Part shown: one piece after another, positions 1 through 5,740 of the stretch | Layout of the letters: every line of letters begins with the position of its first letter | How positions within the stretch are numbered: the stretch's first letter is position 1 | Source of the DNA: Oscillospiraceae bacterium | GTDB lineage: Bacteria > Bacillota > Clostridia > Oscillospirales > Ruminococcaceae | NCBI GenBank assembly: GCA_003512525.1 | Contig: DOQG01000055.1 | Coordinates: 1-6,009, forward strand | Direction: 5' to 3' | Length of the DNA stretch: 6,009 bases | Made by a program: the position numbers and the translations under genes | The notes under the pieces: model-generated | What the model was told of the DNA's origin: nothing | Seen by the model: only the letters and a program-made list of their open reading frames with translations | Database searches by the model: none

Positions 1-5
1 GATAG

Positions 6-192
6 TCGGTGACAGTGCAGTTGCACTGATTTACTCACGAAATTATTAACACCTTGTCGGTATCGAAGTTGTTTTCAGCGGTGTTGGCGATATATTTATT
101 GTTTCGACTTTTTATTATATGTTGCACTGCAATTTCGATGAAATTTTGATAAGCTGAGAAGCCGTGATAAAATTCTAGCGTTGTGACACAAC
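6..192 (+). repeat. Left copy (L) of a ~150-190 bp dispersed-type repeat
   Basis: This stretch matches the reverse complement of 5741-5905. Positions 6-90 align without gaps to 5905-5821 with 82 of 85 bases identical; the differences are at 31, 69 and 76 or thereabouts. Positions 91-158 align to 5820-5756 at roughly 75-80% with small indels, and similarity then fades. A perfect 7-bp hairpin (CAGTGCA, 2-base loop, TGCACTG) lies at 13-28. A second palindrome, GTTGTGACACAAC, lies at 180-192 and recurs almost unchanged at the inner end of the right copy. The first five bases of the window are too few to tell whether the repeat extends further left. No transposase or long open frame is present, so a MITE-like or intergenic repeat element is the likeliest reading. 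Confidence 0.85.
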
Positions 193-211
193 CCCATTTT
201 CCTTATAAAAG

Positions 212-248
212 CAAAAAGGACTGTGCAAACGCTACAGTCCTCTTTTTT
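212..248 (-). terminator. Intrinsic terminator after rpmE, likely bidirectional
   Basis: The arms AGGACTGT (217-224) and ACAGTCCT (234-241) form an 8-bp stem, and the inner GC/GC pairs at 225-226 and 231-232 extend it with one bulge. Read on the minus strand, the stem is followed by five T (216-212), directly downstream of the rpmE stop at 252. Read on the plus strand it is followed by TCTTTTTT (241-248), so it could also stop transcription entering from the left. As pgcA has no clear terminator of its own, this hairpin may also end read-through transcripts from pgcA. Confidence 0.9.
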
Positions 249-251
249 ACA

Positions 252-455
252 TTACTTGTCAAGATTGTACTTCTTCTTGAACTTGTCAACACGTCCGCCT
301 GTGTCAACCAACTTCTGCTTTCCTGTAAAGAAAGGGTGGCACTTCGAGCAGATTTCAACCTTTATATCCTGCTTGGTTGATCTTGTTTCGATAACCTCGC
401 CGCAAGCGCACTTGATAGTGGTGGGCTGGTAGTTAGGGTGGATACCTTCTTTCAT
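252..455 (-). CDS. rpmE: 50S ribosomal protein L31 (zinc-binding form)
   Basis: This encodes 67 residues, a normal length for bacterial L31, a late-assembling protein of the large ribosomal subunit. The protein begins MKEGIHPNY, the usual L31 opening. It has Cys16-x-Cys18 and Cys36-x-x-Cys39, the four ligands of the zinc-containing (C+) form; zinc-free L31 paralogues lack them. The FTGKQ and DTGGRVDKFKKKY segments are also family signatures. The ATG (453-455, minus strand) is preceded by AGGAGGTG (468-461) at good spacing, which fixes the start. It has its own promoter and a terminator three bases beyond the stop, so it can be a monocistronic unit. Upstream pgcA reads in the same direction with no obvious terminator between, so some co-transcription is possible. 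Zinc-form L31 can serve as a zinc reserve in other bacteria, but no Zur-type operator is recognised here. Confidence 0.97.
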   Translation of the reverse strand: MKEGIHPNYQPTTIKCACGEVIETRSTKQDIKVEICSKCHPFFTGKQKLVDTGGRVDKFKKKYNLDK

Positions 456-535
456 GCTGTCACCTCCTGACCGTTATAATTGATCTAAATTACAGCTTTC
501 GCCATGATTTCAGAATTGTGCGCTTTCGCGCTTAG
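456..535 (-). promoter_or_regulatory. Structured rpmE 5' leader with SD in a hairpin loop
   Basis: The ~80-nt leader between the predicted rpmE transcription start (~535) and the start codon contains three foldable parts, read on the minus strand. First is GCGC-GAAA-GCGC (531-520), a 4-bp hairpin with a GNRA tetraloop. Second is a longer imperfect hairpin (514-484), also closed by GAAA, with arms AGA/TCT, AAAT/ATTT and ATGGC/GCTGT around single bulges or mismatches. Third is GTCA-GGAGG-TGAC (471-459), which places the Shine-Dalgarno core in a five-base loop next to the ATG. L31 genes are known to carry autoregulatory leaders in several phyla. Whether this is one is inference from structure and position. 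Confidence 0.45.
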
Positions 536-541
536 GTTATT

Positions 542-570
542 ATTATAACACAGTCAAATACATTTTGCAA
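542..570 (-). promoter_or_regulatory. Sigma-A promoter of rpmE
   Basis: On the minus strand, TTGCAA (-35, 570-565) is separated by exactly 17 bp from a consensus TATAAT (-10, 547-542). The predicted start is near 535. The promoter lies in the gap between the pgcA stop and rpmE, so rpmE can be expressed independently of pgcA. Confidence 0.8.
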
Positions 571-614
571 TAGTTTTTTTAAATTTTCCTGAAACTTGTG
601 TATTAGTTACCTGT

Positions 615-2333
615 TCAGCCTACTATCTTTGTGAAATCTGCCGAGAGCTTGACCTGCTTTTCAGCCGCATCTTCAACGCTTGTGCCTACCGTTGTGTAGT
701 AGAGCTTGATCTTGGGCTCAGTACCTGAGGGTCTTATTACCACGCTTGCATTATCCTCAAGGTAGAATGTGATAACATTTGACTTAGGAAGTGTAAGCTC
801 TTCTGTCTTGCCGCTTTCGTAATCTGTCTTTACGCTGAGCTTGTAGTCAGCCTTGCCGATAACCTTAAGACCTGCGACAGCTTCAAGCTTCTCGTTTCTC
901 AGTGTATCCATGATGGCGTTCATCTTCTTCATACCTGTTTCGCCCTCGAATGTGAACGTATCGAGCTTGTTGCAGTAGAAGCCGTAGTCGCTGTACATCT
1001 TTGCTCTTGCCTGTACAAGAGAAATACCCTGTGAACGATAGAATGCCGCCATCTCGCAGATAAGCATAGATGCCACAACAGCGTCCTTATCTCTTACATA
1101 TGAGCCTGCAAGGTAGCCGTAGCTCTCTTCAAAGCCGAAGATATATCTGTTTTCCTCGCCCTTTGCCTCTAAGAAGCCGATCTGCTCACCGATGAACTTG
1201 AAGCCTGTGAGAACCTCTCTGAGCTCAACGCCGTACTTAGCGGCGATAGCCTTTACAAGGTCTGTTGTAACTATTGTCTTTACCGCAACGGGGTTTGCGG
1301 GCATTGTACCTGCCGCGATACGCTCCTTGCAGATATATTCGAGCAGCATTGCGCCTACTTCGTTACCTGTGAACAGAACATACTTGTCACCGTCGGGAAC
1401 TGCGATACCTACACGGTCGCTGTCGGGGTCGGTAGCAAGCAGTAGGTCGGGCTTTTCTGTCTTGCAAAGCTCAAGACCTAAGTGTAATGCTTCCTTTATC
1501 TCGGGGTTGGGATAGGGGCAGGTCGTGAAGTTGCCGTCGGGCATTTCCTGTTCCTTAACAACTACAACGTTGTTTATGCCGATTTCCTTTAAGATACGGC
1601 GAACGGGCTTGTTGCCTGCACCGTTAAGAGGAGTATAAACGACCTTCAATCCGCTCTTTGCGCAAAGCTCGGGGTGGATAGACTGCTTCTTGACGTTTGC
1701 AATATATTCATCGATAACGTCCTGACCGATGTACTTTATCTTGCCTTCGTTTACATACTGCTCAAAGTCACCGCTCTTTACATCTGCAAAAATGTTGAGC
1801 TTCTCGATCTCGCCGAGAATTTTTTCAGCGGCTTCAAGCGTAACCTGACAGCCGTCACTTCCGTAAACCTTGTAGCCGTTGTACTTAGCGGGGTTGTGGC
1901 TTGCCGTTACAATGATACCCGCGTCACAGCCAAGCGCTCTTACCGCCCATGAAAGCATAGGAGTAGGCATAAGCTCTGTGTAGATGTTCGCTGTAATGCC
2001 GTTTGCGGCAAAGATAGAAGCGGCGTGCTTTGCGAATACGTCAGACTTTATTCTGCTGTCGTATGCAACTGCAACCTTAAGGTCGCTCTTGCCTGTGTTC
2101 TTAAGGTAGTTTGCAAGACCCTGAGTAGCCTTACCTACAGTATAAACGTTCATTCTGTTTGTACCTGCGCCGATAACGCCTCTCAGTCCGCCTGTTCCGA
2201 ACTCCAGATCACGGTAGAAACGATCATTTATCTCATCGTCCTTGCCCTTTACGCTTTCAAGCTCTGTCTTTAAATCGGGATCCTTAACCGCTTTTTCAAG
2301 CCACTCATTGTAAAGCTCTGTAATGTTTGCCAT
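615..2333 (-). CDS. pgcA: Alpha-phosphoglucomutase / phosphomannomutase
   Basis: This 572-residue cytoplasmic enzyme belongs to the alpha-D-phosphohexomutase superfamily. It is expected to interconvert glucose-1-phosphate and glucose-6-phosphate (possibly also the mannose phosphates), linking glycolysis to UDP-glucose, glycogen and cell-wall precursors. All four active-site regions are intact: the substrate-region FGTGGLRG at 45-52; the phosphoserine loop TASHNP at 143-148 with Ser145 as phosphate carrier; the metal loop DPDSDR at 302-307; the sugar-specificity loop GFEESYG at 400-406; and the phosphate-binding RPSGTEPK at 534-541. Length and motif spacing match the long PgcA/PGM2-like subgroup (about 570-590 residues) rather than the ~450-residue GlmM or ManB types. 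The ATG is preceded by AGAAAGGA (2350-2343) at about 9 bases. It is divergent from comM. No clear intrinsic terminator follows the stop. The choice between glucose and mannose as main substrate is inferred from family. Confidence 0.95.
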   Translation of the reverse strand: MANITELYNEWLEKAVKDPDLKTELESVKGKDDEINDRFYRDLEFGTGGLRGVIGAGTNRMNVYTVGKATQGLANYLKNTGKSDLKVAVAYDSRIKSDVFAKHAASIFAANGITANIYTELMPTPMLSWAVRALGCDAGIIVTASHNPAKYNGYKVYGSDGCQVTLEAAEKILGEIEKLNIFADVKSGDFEQYVNEGKIKYIGQDVIDEYIANVKKQSIHPELCAKSGLKVVYTPLNGAGNKPVRRILKEIGINNVVVVKEQEMPDGNFTTCPYPNPEIKEALHLGLELCKTEKPDLLLATDPDSDRVGIAVPDGDKYVLFTGNEVGAMLLEYICKERIAAGTMPANPVAVKTIVTTDLVKAIAAKYGVELREVLTGFKFIGEQIGFLEAKGEENRYIFGFEESYGYLAGSYVRDKDAVVASMLICEMAAFYRSQGISLVQARAKMYSDYGFYCNKLDTFTFEGETGMKKMNAIMDTLRNEKLEAVAGLKVIGKADYKLSVKTDYESGKTEELTLPKSNVITFYLEDNASVVIRPSGTEPKIKLYYTTVGTSVEDAAEKQVKLSADFTKIVG

Positions 2334-2421
2334 GGTAGTCTGTCCTTTCTGTATAAAACGGCAGTCATAGCAGCATAGCTTTTAAGCTGAATATAGCTAT
2401 GGCTAACCTAAATTTCCATTC
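2334..2421 (-). other. 5' untranslated region of pgcA with a hairpin
   Basis: From the predicted pgcA start (~2422) to its ATG there are about 88 untranslated bases. They contain the dyad CATAGCT (2374-2380) and AGCTATG (2395-2401), a perfect 7-bp stem with a 14-base loop. A competing shorter palindrome, AGCTTTTAAGCT, lies inside it. No poly-T tract follows, so this is not an attenuator of the usual kind. It may simply protect the message. The ribosome site AGAAAGGA is at 2350-2343. No known riboswitch class is recognised. Confidence 0.5.
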
Positions 2422-2428
2422 ACTAGAC

Positions 2429-2457
2429 AGTATAACATTTTTCCGTCGTAAATGCAA
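2429..2457 (-). promoter_or_regulatory. Sigma-A promoter of pgcA
   Basis: On the minus strand, TTGCAT (-35, 2457-2452) and TATACT (-10, 2434-2429) are separated by exactly 17 bp. The expected start is near 2422. An 8-bp AT-rich inverted repeat, AATAAAAT (2457-2464) / ATTTTATT (2472-2479), abuts the upstream side of the -35 box. It could be an UP-element-like tract or an operator. Confidence 0.75.
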
Positions 2458-2511
2458 ATAAAATCACAAAAATTTTATTAGATTTTTCGGCAGTAAAAAA
2501 ACTCGTTTTTG

Positions 2512-2540
2512 TTGAAAATATACCTAAAAGGTTGTATAAT
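2512..2540 (+). promoter_or_regulatory. Sigma-A promoter of comM
   Basis: TTGAAA (-35, 2512-2517) and a perfect TATAAT (-10, 2535-2540) are separated by exactly 17 bp. The predicted start is near 2547, giving a leader of about 38 bases. The spacer contains the short dyad ACCT-aaa-AGGT (2522-2532), and AAAAAC-tc-GTTTTT (2497-2510) lies directly upstream of the -35 box. The ribosome site AAAGGTGA at 2573-2580 precedes the comM ATG by four bases. Confidence 0.8.
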
Positions 2541-2584
2541 TATTACATAGTTATCACTTAAAATCAGATGAAAAAGGTGAAAAT

Positions 2585-4114
2585 ATGTATTCTCAGGTCA
2601 ACGGCATGGGACTTTTCGGCATGAATGCATTTAAAGTCACGGCAGAAATAATATCATCAAGAGGTCAGCCGTCCTTCGATATAGTAGGACTGGGCGATCT
2701 TGCCGTGCAGGAAAGCAAAATGCGCATAAAGGGCGCTCTTGCGGGCATCGGCATAGCGATAAGCGGTCAGAAGCTGACGGTGAATTTAGCGCCGGCAGAC
2801 GTGCGCAAATGCGGCTCACTGTATGATTTCACGATAATCGCCGCTATACTGGCAGTAAATAACATCATCACCGATGACCTGTCAGACTGCGCCTTTATAG
2901 GAGAGGTTTCGCTCGGCGGCTCGCTTGTGTTCACCGGCGGAGTTATCAGTATGGCTATAGAAGCTAAAAAATGCGGCATAAAGCGGCTGTTCCTCCCCGC
3001 CGAAAACGCTAAGGAAGCGTCCGTTGTCGAGGGTCTGTCAGTATACGGCATAAGCCACATTTCCGACCTTATAAACCATTTCACAGGCAAAAAGCGCATA
3101 CAGCCCGAGCCTCCCTACGTTCCATCCCCCGAGATGTTTGAAACAGACGACTTATCCGATGTAAAGGGTCAGGCGCTTGCACGTCACGCTCTGGAGGTAG
3201 CCGCCGCAGGCTTCCACAACGTACTTCTCATAGGTCCTCCCGGCACGGGAAAAAGTATGATAGCAAAGCGCATACCGTCAATACTCCCGCCCATGAGCTT
3301 TGATGAAAGCATTGAAACAACAGGAATACATTCTATAGCCGGTATGCTCGACCGTGAAAAGCCGATAGTCACCGTGCGCCCTTTCAGGAGCGTATCACAC
3401 ACTGCCTCGGCAGTAGGTCTTATCGGCGGCGGAAGCATCCCACGCCCGGGCGAAATATCCCTTGCACACAACGGCGTATTATTTCTTGACGAACTGCCGG
3501 AGTTTGACCGCAGAACGCTCGAAACGCTCAGACAACCTCTTGAGGACGGAATTATAACCATATCAAGAGCGCAAGGGTCGGTGTCATATCCGTGCGATAT
3601 TATGCTTGTTGCCGCAATGAACCCCTGCCCCTGCGGTAATTTCGGCAATCCGAAAGGCAAATGCACCTGCTCTCAGAATATGATACAGAATTATCTCGGC
3701 AAGATAAGCCGTCCTGTTCTTGACAGGATAGATATACAGGTGGAAATGCCGCAGTTATCATACGAGGAAATAAGCAGCGCGAAAAAGGGCGAACCGAGCA
3801 GTGCCGTGCTTGAACGCATAATGAAAGCGCGGGAAATACAGCAAAAGCGCTTTGCGGGTACGGATATCCGCTCAAACTCCAAGATCCCGCCCTCATATCT
3901 TCACGAAATGTGCCCGATGGACGAAAACGCAAAGAAGATGCTCTCCGACTGCTTTGACAAAATGGGACTGTCGGCAAGGGCATATGACAGGATACTTAAG
4001 GTCGCACGCACCTGCGCTGACCTTGCGGGAAGCGAGATAATAAGACGGCAGGATATATCCTCGGCGGTAAATTTCAGAAGCCTTGACAGGAAATACTGGG
4101 GCGCGGGAAAATAA
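2585..4114 (+). CDS. comM: ComM/YifB-family AAA+ Mg-chelatase-like ATPase
   Basis: This 509-residue protein has the full YifB/ComM layout. The N-terminal Lon-protease-like (S16-type fold) domain covers about residues 1-165 and includes FDIVGLGDLAVQESK near 31-45. The AAA+ Mg-chelatase-type core has Walker A GPPGTGKS at 217-224, Walker B GVLFLDELPEF at 297-307, sensor 1 AAMNPCPCG at 343-351 and an arginine-finger candidate in RPVLDRID (376-383). The Cys348/350/360/362 cluster is characteristic of the family and probably a zinc site. The C-terminal Mg_chelatase_C domain has GLSARAYDRILKVAR (461-475) with a sensor-2 arginine. ComM in Haemophilus and Vibrio is a hexameric helicase promoting branch migration during natural transformation. 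In Firmicutes the role is less clear and competence should not be assumed. It is not a true magnesium chelatase subunit. No competence genes are adjacent. Isoleucine is coded mostly by ATA, unlike the mixed use in pgcA. Confidence 0.95.
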   Translation: MYSQVNGMGLFGMNAFKVTAEIISSRGQPSFDIVGLGDLAVQESKMRIKGALAGIGIAISGQKLTVNLAPADVRKCGSLYDFTIIAAILAVNNIITDDLSDCAFIGEVSLGGSLVFTGGVISMAIEAKKCGIKRLFLPAENAKEASVVEGLSVYGISHISDLINHFTGKKRIQPEPPYVPSPEMFETDDLSDVKGQALARHALEVAAAGFHNVLLIGPPGTGKSMIAKRIPSILPPMSFDESIETTGIHSIAGMLDREKPIVTVRPFRSVSHTASAVGLIGGGSIPRPGEISLAHNGVLFLDELPEFDRRTLETLRQPLEDGIITISRAQGSVSYPCDIMLVAAMNPCPCGNFGNPKGKCTCSQNMIQNYLGKISRPVLDRIDIQVEMPQLSYEEISSAKKGEPSSAVLERIMKAREIQQKRFAGTDIRSNSKIPPSYLHEMCPMDENAKKMLSDCFDKMGLSARAYDRILKVARTCADLAGSEIIRRQDISSAVNFRSLDRKYWGAGK

Positions 4115-4119
4115 CCGTC

Positions 4120-4157
4120 ATTTTACCGCCTGTCATATTTATATAGCGCGGTGAAAT
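4120..4157 (+). terminator. Hairpin after comM, possible weak terminator
   Basis: ATTTTACCGC (4120-4129) and GCGGTGAAAT (4148-4157) pair over 10 bp with one G-T wobble and an 18-base AT-rich loop, starting five bases after the comM stop. There is no T-run directly after the stem; the next one, GTTTTT, is about 20 bases further on. It is therefore a 3'-end hairpin that may stabilise the message, and only a weak candidate intrinsic terminator. Confidence 0.4.
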
Positions 4158-4223
4158 ATCAGACAAATCAACCTCGTTTTTACCTCCGCAGAATTATAAA
4201 ATCGCCGAAATTTTTCTGTCGGC

Positions 4224-4253
4224 TTGACAAAAACGAAGTCAAAATGCTAAAAT
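4224..4253 (+). promoter_or_regulatory. Strong sigma-A promoter of the MATE gene
   Basis: A perfect TTGACA (-35, 4224-4229) is separated by 18 bp from TAAAAT (-10, 4248-4253), and TGC directly before the -10 box gives an extended -10. The predicted start is near 4260. Two dyads overlap or touch it: TTGAC (4224-4228) with GTCAA (4238-4242) across the -35 and spacer, and GCCGA (4204-4208) with TCGGC (4219-4223) just upstream. Either could be a repressor site, but neither matches an operator I can name. Confidence 0.85.
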
Positions 4254-4259
4254 AAATAC

Positions 4260-4313
4260 AGTCGAGTAGCGAAAGCGTAAATCCGGACAACGGATTTGCG
4301 CTTTTTTATTTTA
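4260..4313 (+). promoter_or_regulatory. Leader attenuator, candidate guanidine-IV (mepA) riboswitch
   Basis: The predicted transcript start is only ~14 bases before a strong intrinsic terminator, whose arms are 4274-4285 and 4291-4302 (12 bp, one wobble, loop GACAA). It is followed by TTTTTTATTTT and lies before the MATE ribosome site. A terminator between promoter and start codon must be conditionally bypassed. An alternative fold is visible: GC-GAAA-GC at 4269-4276 uses bases of the lower terminator arm, and GTC at 4261-4263 can pair with GAC in the terminator loop (4286-4288) as a pseudoknot. Guanidine-IV riboswitches are very small, overlap the terminator and sit before MepA-type MATE genes in Clostridia. 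The class assignment is inferred from context and size, as I cannot check the consensus. No leader peptide is seen. Confidence 0.55.
4274..4313 (+). terminator. Conditional intrinsic terminator before the MATE gene
   Basis: A 12-bp stem (4274-4285 with 4291-4302, ending in GCGCT) with a 5-base loop is followed at once by six T, one A and four T. By sequence it is the strongest terminator in the window. Its place 33 bases upstream of the next ATG, downstream of a good promoter, argues for attenuation. An alternative is that it is the ordinary terminator of comM, with the MATE gene expressed from read-through. Confidence 0.85.
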
Positions 4314-4319
4314 CCCGAA

Positions 4320-4327
4320 AGAAAGGA
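4320..4327 (+). promoter_or_regulatory. Ribosome binding site that fixes the MATE start
   Basis: AGAAAGGA ends seven bases before ATG 4335, the same motif that precedes pgcA. The reading frame is open back to a TTG at 4296, but that codon lies inside the 3' arm of the terminator stem and has no ribosome site. The 13 extra residues also look unlike a MATE N-terminus. ATG 4335 is therefore chosen. Confidence 0.85.
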
Positions 4328-4334
4328 CATAAAT

Positions 4335-5696
4335 ATGGAACAGAAAAAACTAAGCAGACTCGGGACAGAGCCTGTAAAAAAGCTTTTGCTCAAAACGGGG
4401 CTTCCCGTGATACTCTCAATGGTATTGCAGGCGGTCTACAACATAGTTGACAGCGCGTTTGTAACAAATATGCAGACAGGCGGCGAAGCGGCGTTCAACG
4501 CACTGACGCTTGCCTTTCCTATGCAGATGCTTATGGTGGCGGTAGGTATAGGCACAGGCGTCGGAGCAAACGCTCTGCTTTCAAAATCTCTCGGACAAGG
4601 CGATAAGAAAAAAGCAAGCCTTACCGCAGGCAATGCGGAATTTCTTGCGCTTATAATATATGTTGTTTTCCTGCTTGTCGGATTGTTCGGCGTTGAGCCT
4701 TATATCCGCACGCAGACGCAGGACGGAGAAATAGCGGGAATGGCGGTCGATTACCTTACGATATGCTGTACAATGTCATTCGGCATCACGTTCTTTTCGA
4801 TATATGAAAAGCTGTTGCAAGCAACGGGCAGGTCGCTTTTTTCAACGATAGCCCAGATAGCAGGCGCTGTCACCAACATAATTCTCGACCCGATAATGAT
4901 ATACGGACTTCTCGGCTTTCCCGAAATGAAAGTAAAAGGTGCGGCTCTGGCAACGGTTATCGGTCAGATAGTTTCTCTTGTCACCGCTCTTATCTTTCAT
5001 ATCAAATTCAACACGGAAATAGTAAAAAAACTGCGTTACAAAAAGCCCGATATGAAAATTATCAAAGGTATATACTCTATAGGGCTTCCCGCTATAATCG
5101 CACAGGCACTTATGTCGATAATGACCTACGGAATGAACGTGATCTTAGGCTCGGTAAGCGTGGACGCTGTCACCGCCTACGGACTTTACTACAAAGTACA
5201 GCAGTTCTTCCTGTTTGCCGCTTTCGGTATGCGTGACGCTATAACACCTGTCGTATCATATGCACACGGAATGGCAGATAAAGCCCGTATCAAAGGCGGC
5301 ATAAAGTACGGAATGCTCTACACGCTTATAATAATGGCACTCGGCACAATACTTATTGAAATTTTCGCCGTACCTCTCGGCGAGATGTTCTCACTTTCGG
5401 GCAACTCCCTCAGGCTCTGCACCGATGCAATGCACATTATCACGATAAGCTTTGTATTTGCAGGAATGAATATCGCGTTTCAGGGCATATTTCAAGCGAT
5501 CGACGGCGGTTTGCAATCGCTCATAGTATCGCTCTTAAGACAGCTCGTGCTTGTTCTCCCTGTCGCATGGGGATTTTCTTTACTCGTTGCAGACGGCGCA
5601 CCCGATATGCTTATGTGGTGGGTTTTCCCGATAGCGGAAATTGTTTCCGCCGCGGTATCGCTCATATTTATGTCTGCTCTCTGTAAAAGAATATAG
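4335..5696 (+). CDS. MATE-family multidrug/cation efflux transporter (MepA-like)
   Basis: This 453-residue inner-membrane protein is a normal length for MATE transporters, which expel cationic compounds using Na+ or H+ gradients. About twelve hydrophobic segments are visible in two six-helix halves, the second starting near residue 245. Family signatures are YNIVDSAFV at 35-43 in helix 1, GIGTGVGANALLSKSLGQGD at 71-90, LQATG at 161-165, NIILDPIMIYGLLG at 181-194, KGAALATVIGQ at 201-211 and YYKVQQF at 285-291. The first dozen residues (LSRLGTEPVKKLLLK around 6-20) resemble the MepA/clostridial subgroup. Expression appears to be controlled by the leader attenuator, fitting an efflux pump switched on by its substrate. 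If that leader is a guanidine-IV riboswitch, guanidine-type cations become the likely substrate; otherwise it cannot be told. No canonical terminator follows the stop; the inverted repeat begins ~45 bases later. Confidence 0.93.
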   Translation: MEQKKLSRLGTEPVKKLLLKTGLPVILSMVLQAVYNIVDSAFVTNMQTGGEAAFNALTLAFPMQMLMVAVGIGTGVGANALLSKSLGQGDKKKASLTAGNAEFLALIIYVVFLLVGLFGVEPYIRTQTQDGEIAGMAVDYLTICCTMSFGITFFSIYEKLLQATGRSLFSTIAQIAGAVTNIILDPIMIYGLLGFPEMKVKGAALATVIGQIVSLVTALIFHIKFNTEIVKKLRYKKPDMKIIKGIYSIGLPAIIAQALMSIMTYGMNVILGSVSVDAVTAYGLYYKVQQFFLFAAFGMRDAITPVVSYAHGMADKARIKGGIKYGMLYTLIIMALGTILIEIFAVPLGEMFSLSGNSLRLCTDAMHIITISFVFAGMNIAFQGIFQAIDGGLQSLIVSLLRQLVLVLPVAWGFSLLVADGAPDMLMWWVFPIAEIVSAAVSLIFMSALCKRI

Positions 5697-5740
5697 CCGC
5701 ATGGCCGGGCACAATAAGCGCTTTTGATAACCAAAACGGA
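5697..5740 (+). other. Short spacer between the MATE stop and right repeat
   Basis: No gene and no canonical terminator are seen. A weak 5-bp hairpin (TTTTG/CAAAA around 5722-5736) has no T-run after it. The stretch GGAG...CTCC (5738-5756) folds into a near-perfect hairpin around TGTGACACA that crosses into the repeat. This may be the first 3' structure met by transcripts leaving the MATE gene. Confidence 0.4.

Noticed and set aside
183..432. Two plus-strand open frames (65 and 69 residues) opposite rpmE
   Set aside because: They are antisense to a certain rpmE. One starts before the rpmE terminator hairpin and runs across it. They lack ribosome sites and resemble no protein.
541..614. A terminator for pgcA in the gap before rpmE
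   Set aside because: There are A/T runs, but I find no GC-containing stem preceding a T-tract on the minus strand. Read-through to the rpmE terminator is more likely.
1192..2273. Plus-strand frames of 82-107 residues opposite pgcA
   Set aside because: They are antisense shadows of a fully conserved phosphoglucomutase, without initiation signals. The Cys/Val-rich translation reflects the complementary strand.
3184..3666. A 160-residue minus-strand frame inside comM
   Set aside because: It lies opposite the conserved Walker A to sensor 1 region of comM, has no ribosome site or promoter, and its composition (Ser/Pro/Arg-rich) is typical of a shadow frame.
4260..4302. Leader peptide controlling the MATE attenuator by ribosome stalling
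   Set aside because: There is no ATG or GTG with a ribosome site between the predicted start and the terminator, and the space is too short for a translated leader.
4296..4334. TTG at 4296 as the start of the MATE protein
   Set aside because: It is inside the terminator stem, has no Shine-Dalgarno sequence and adds residues foreign to the family. ATG 4335 has a well-spaced AGAAAGGA.
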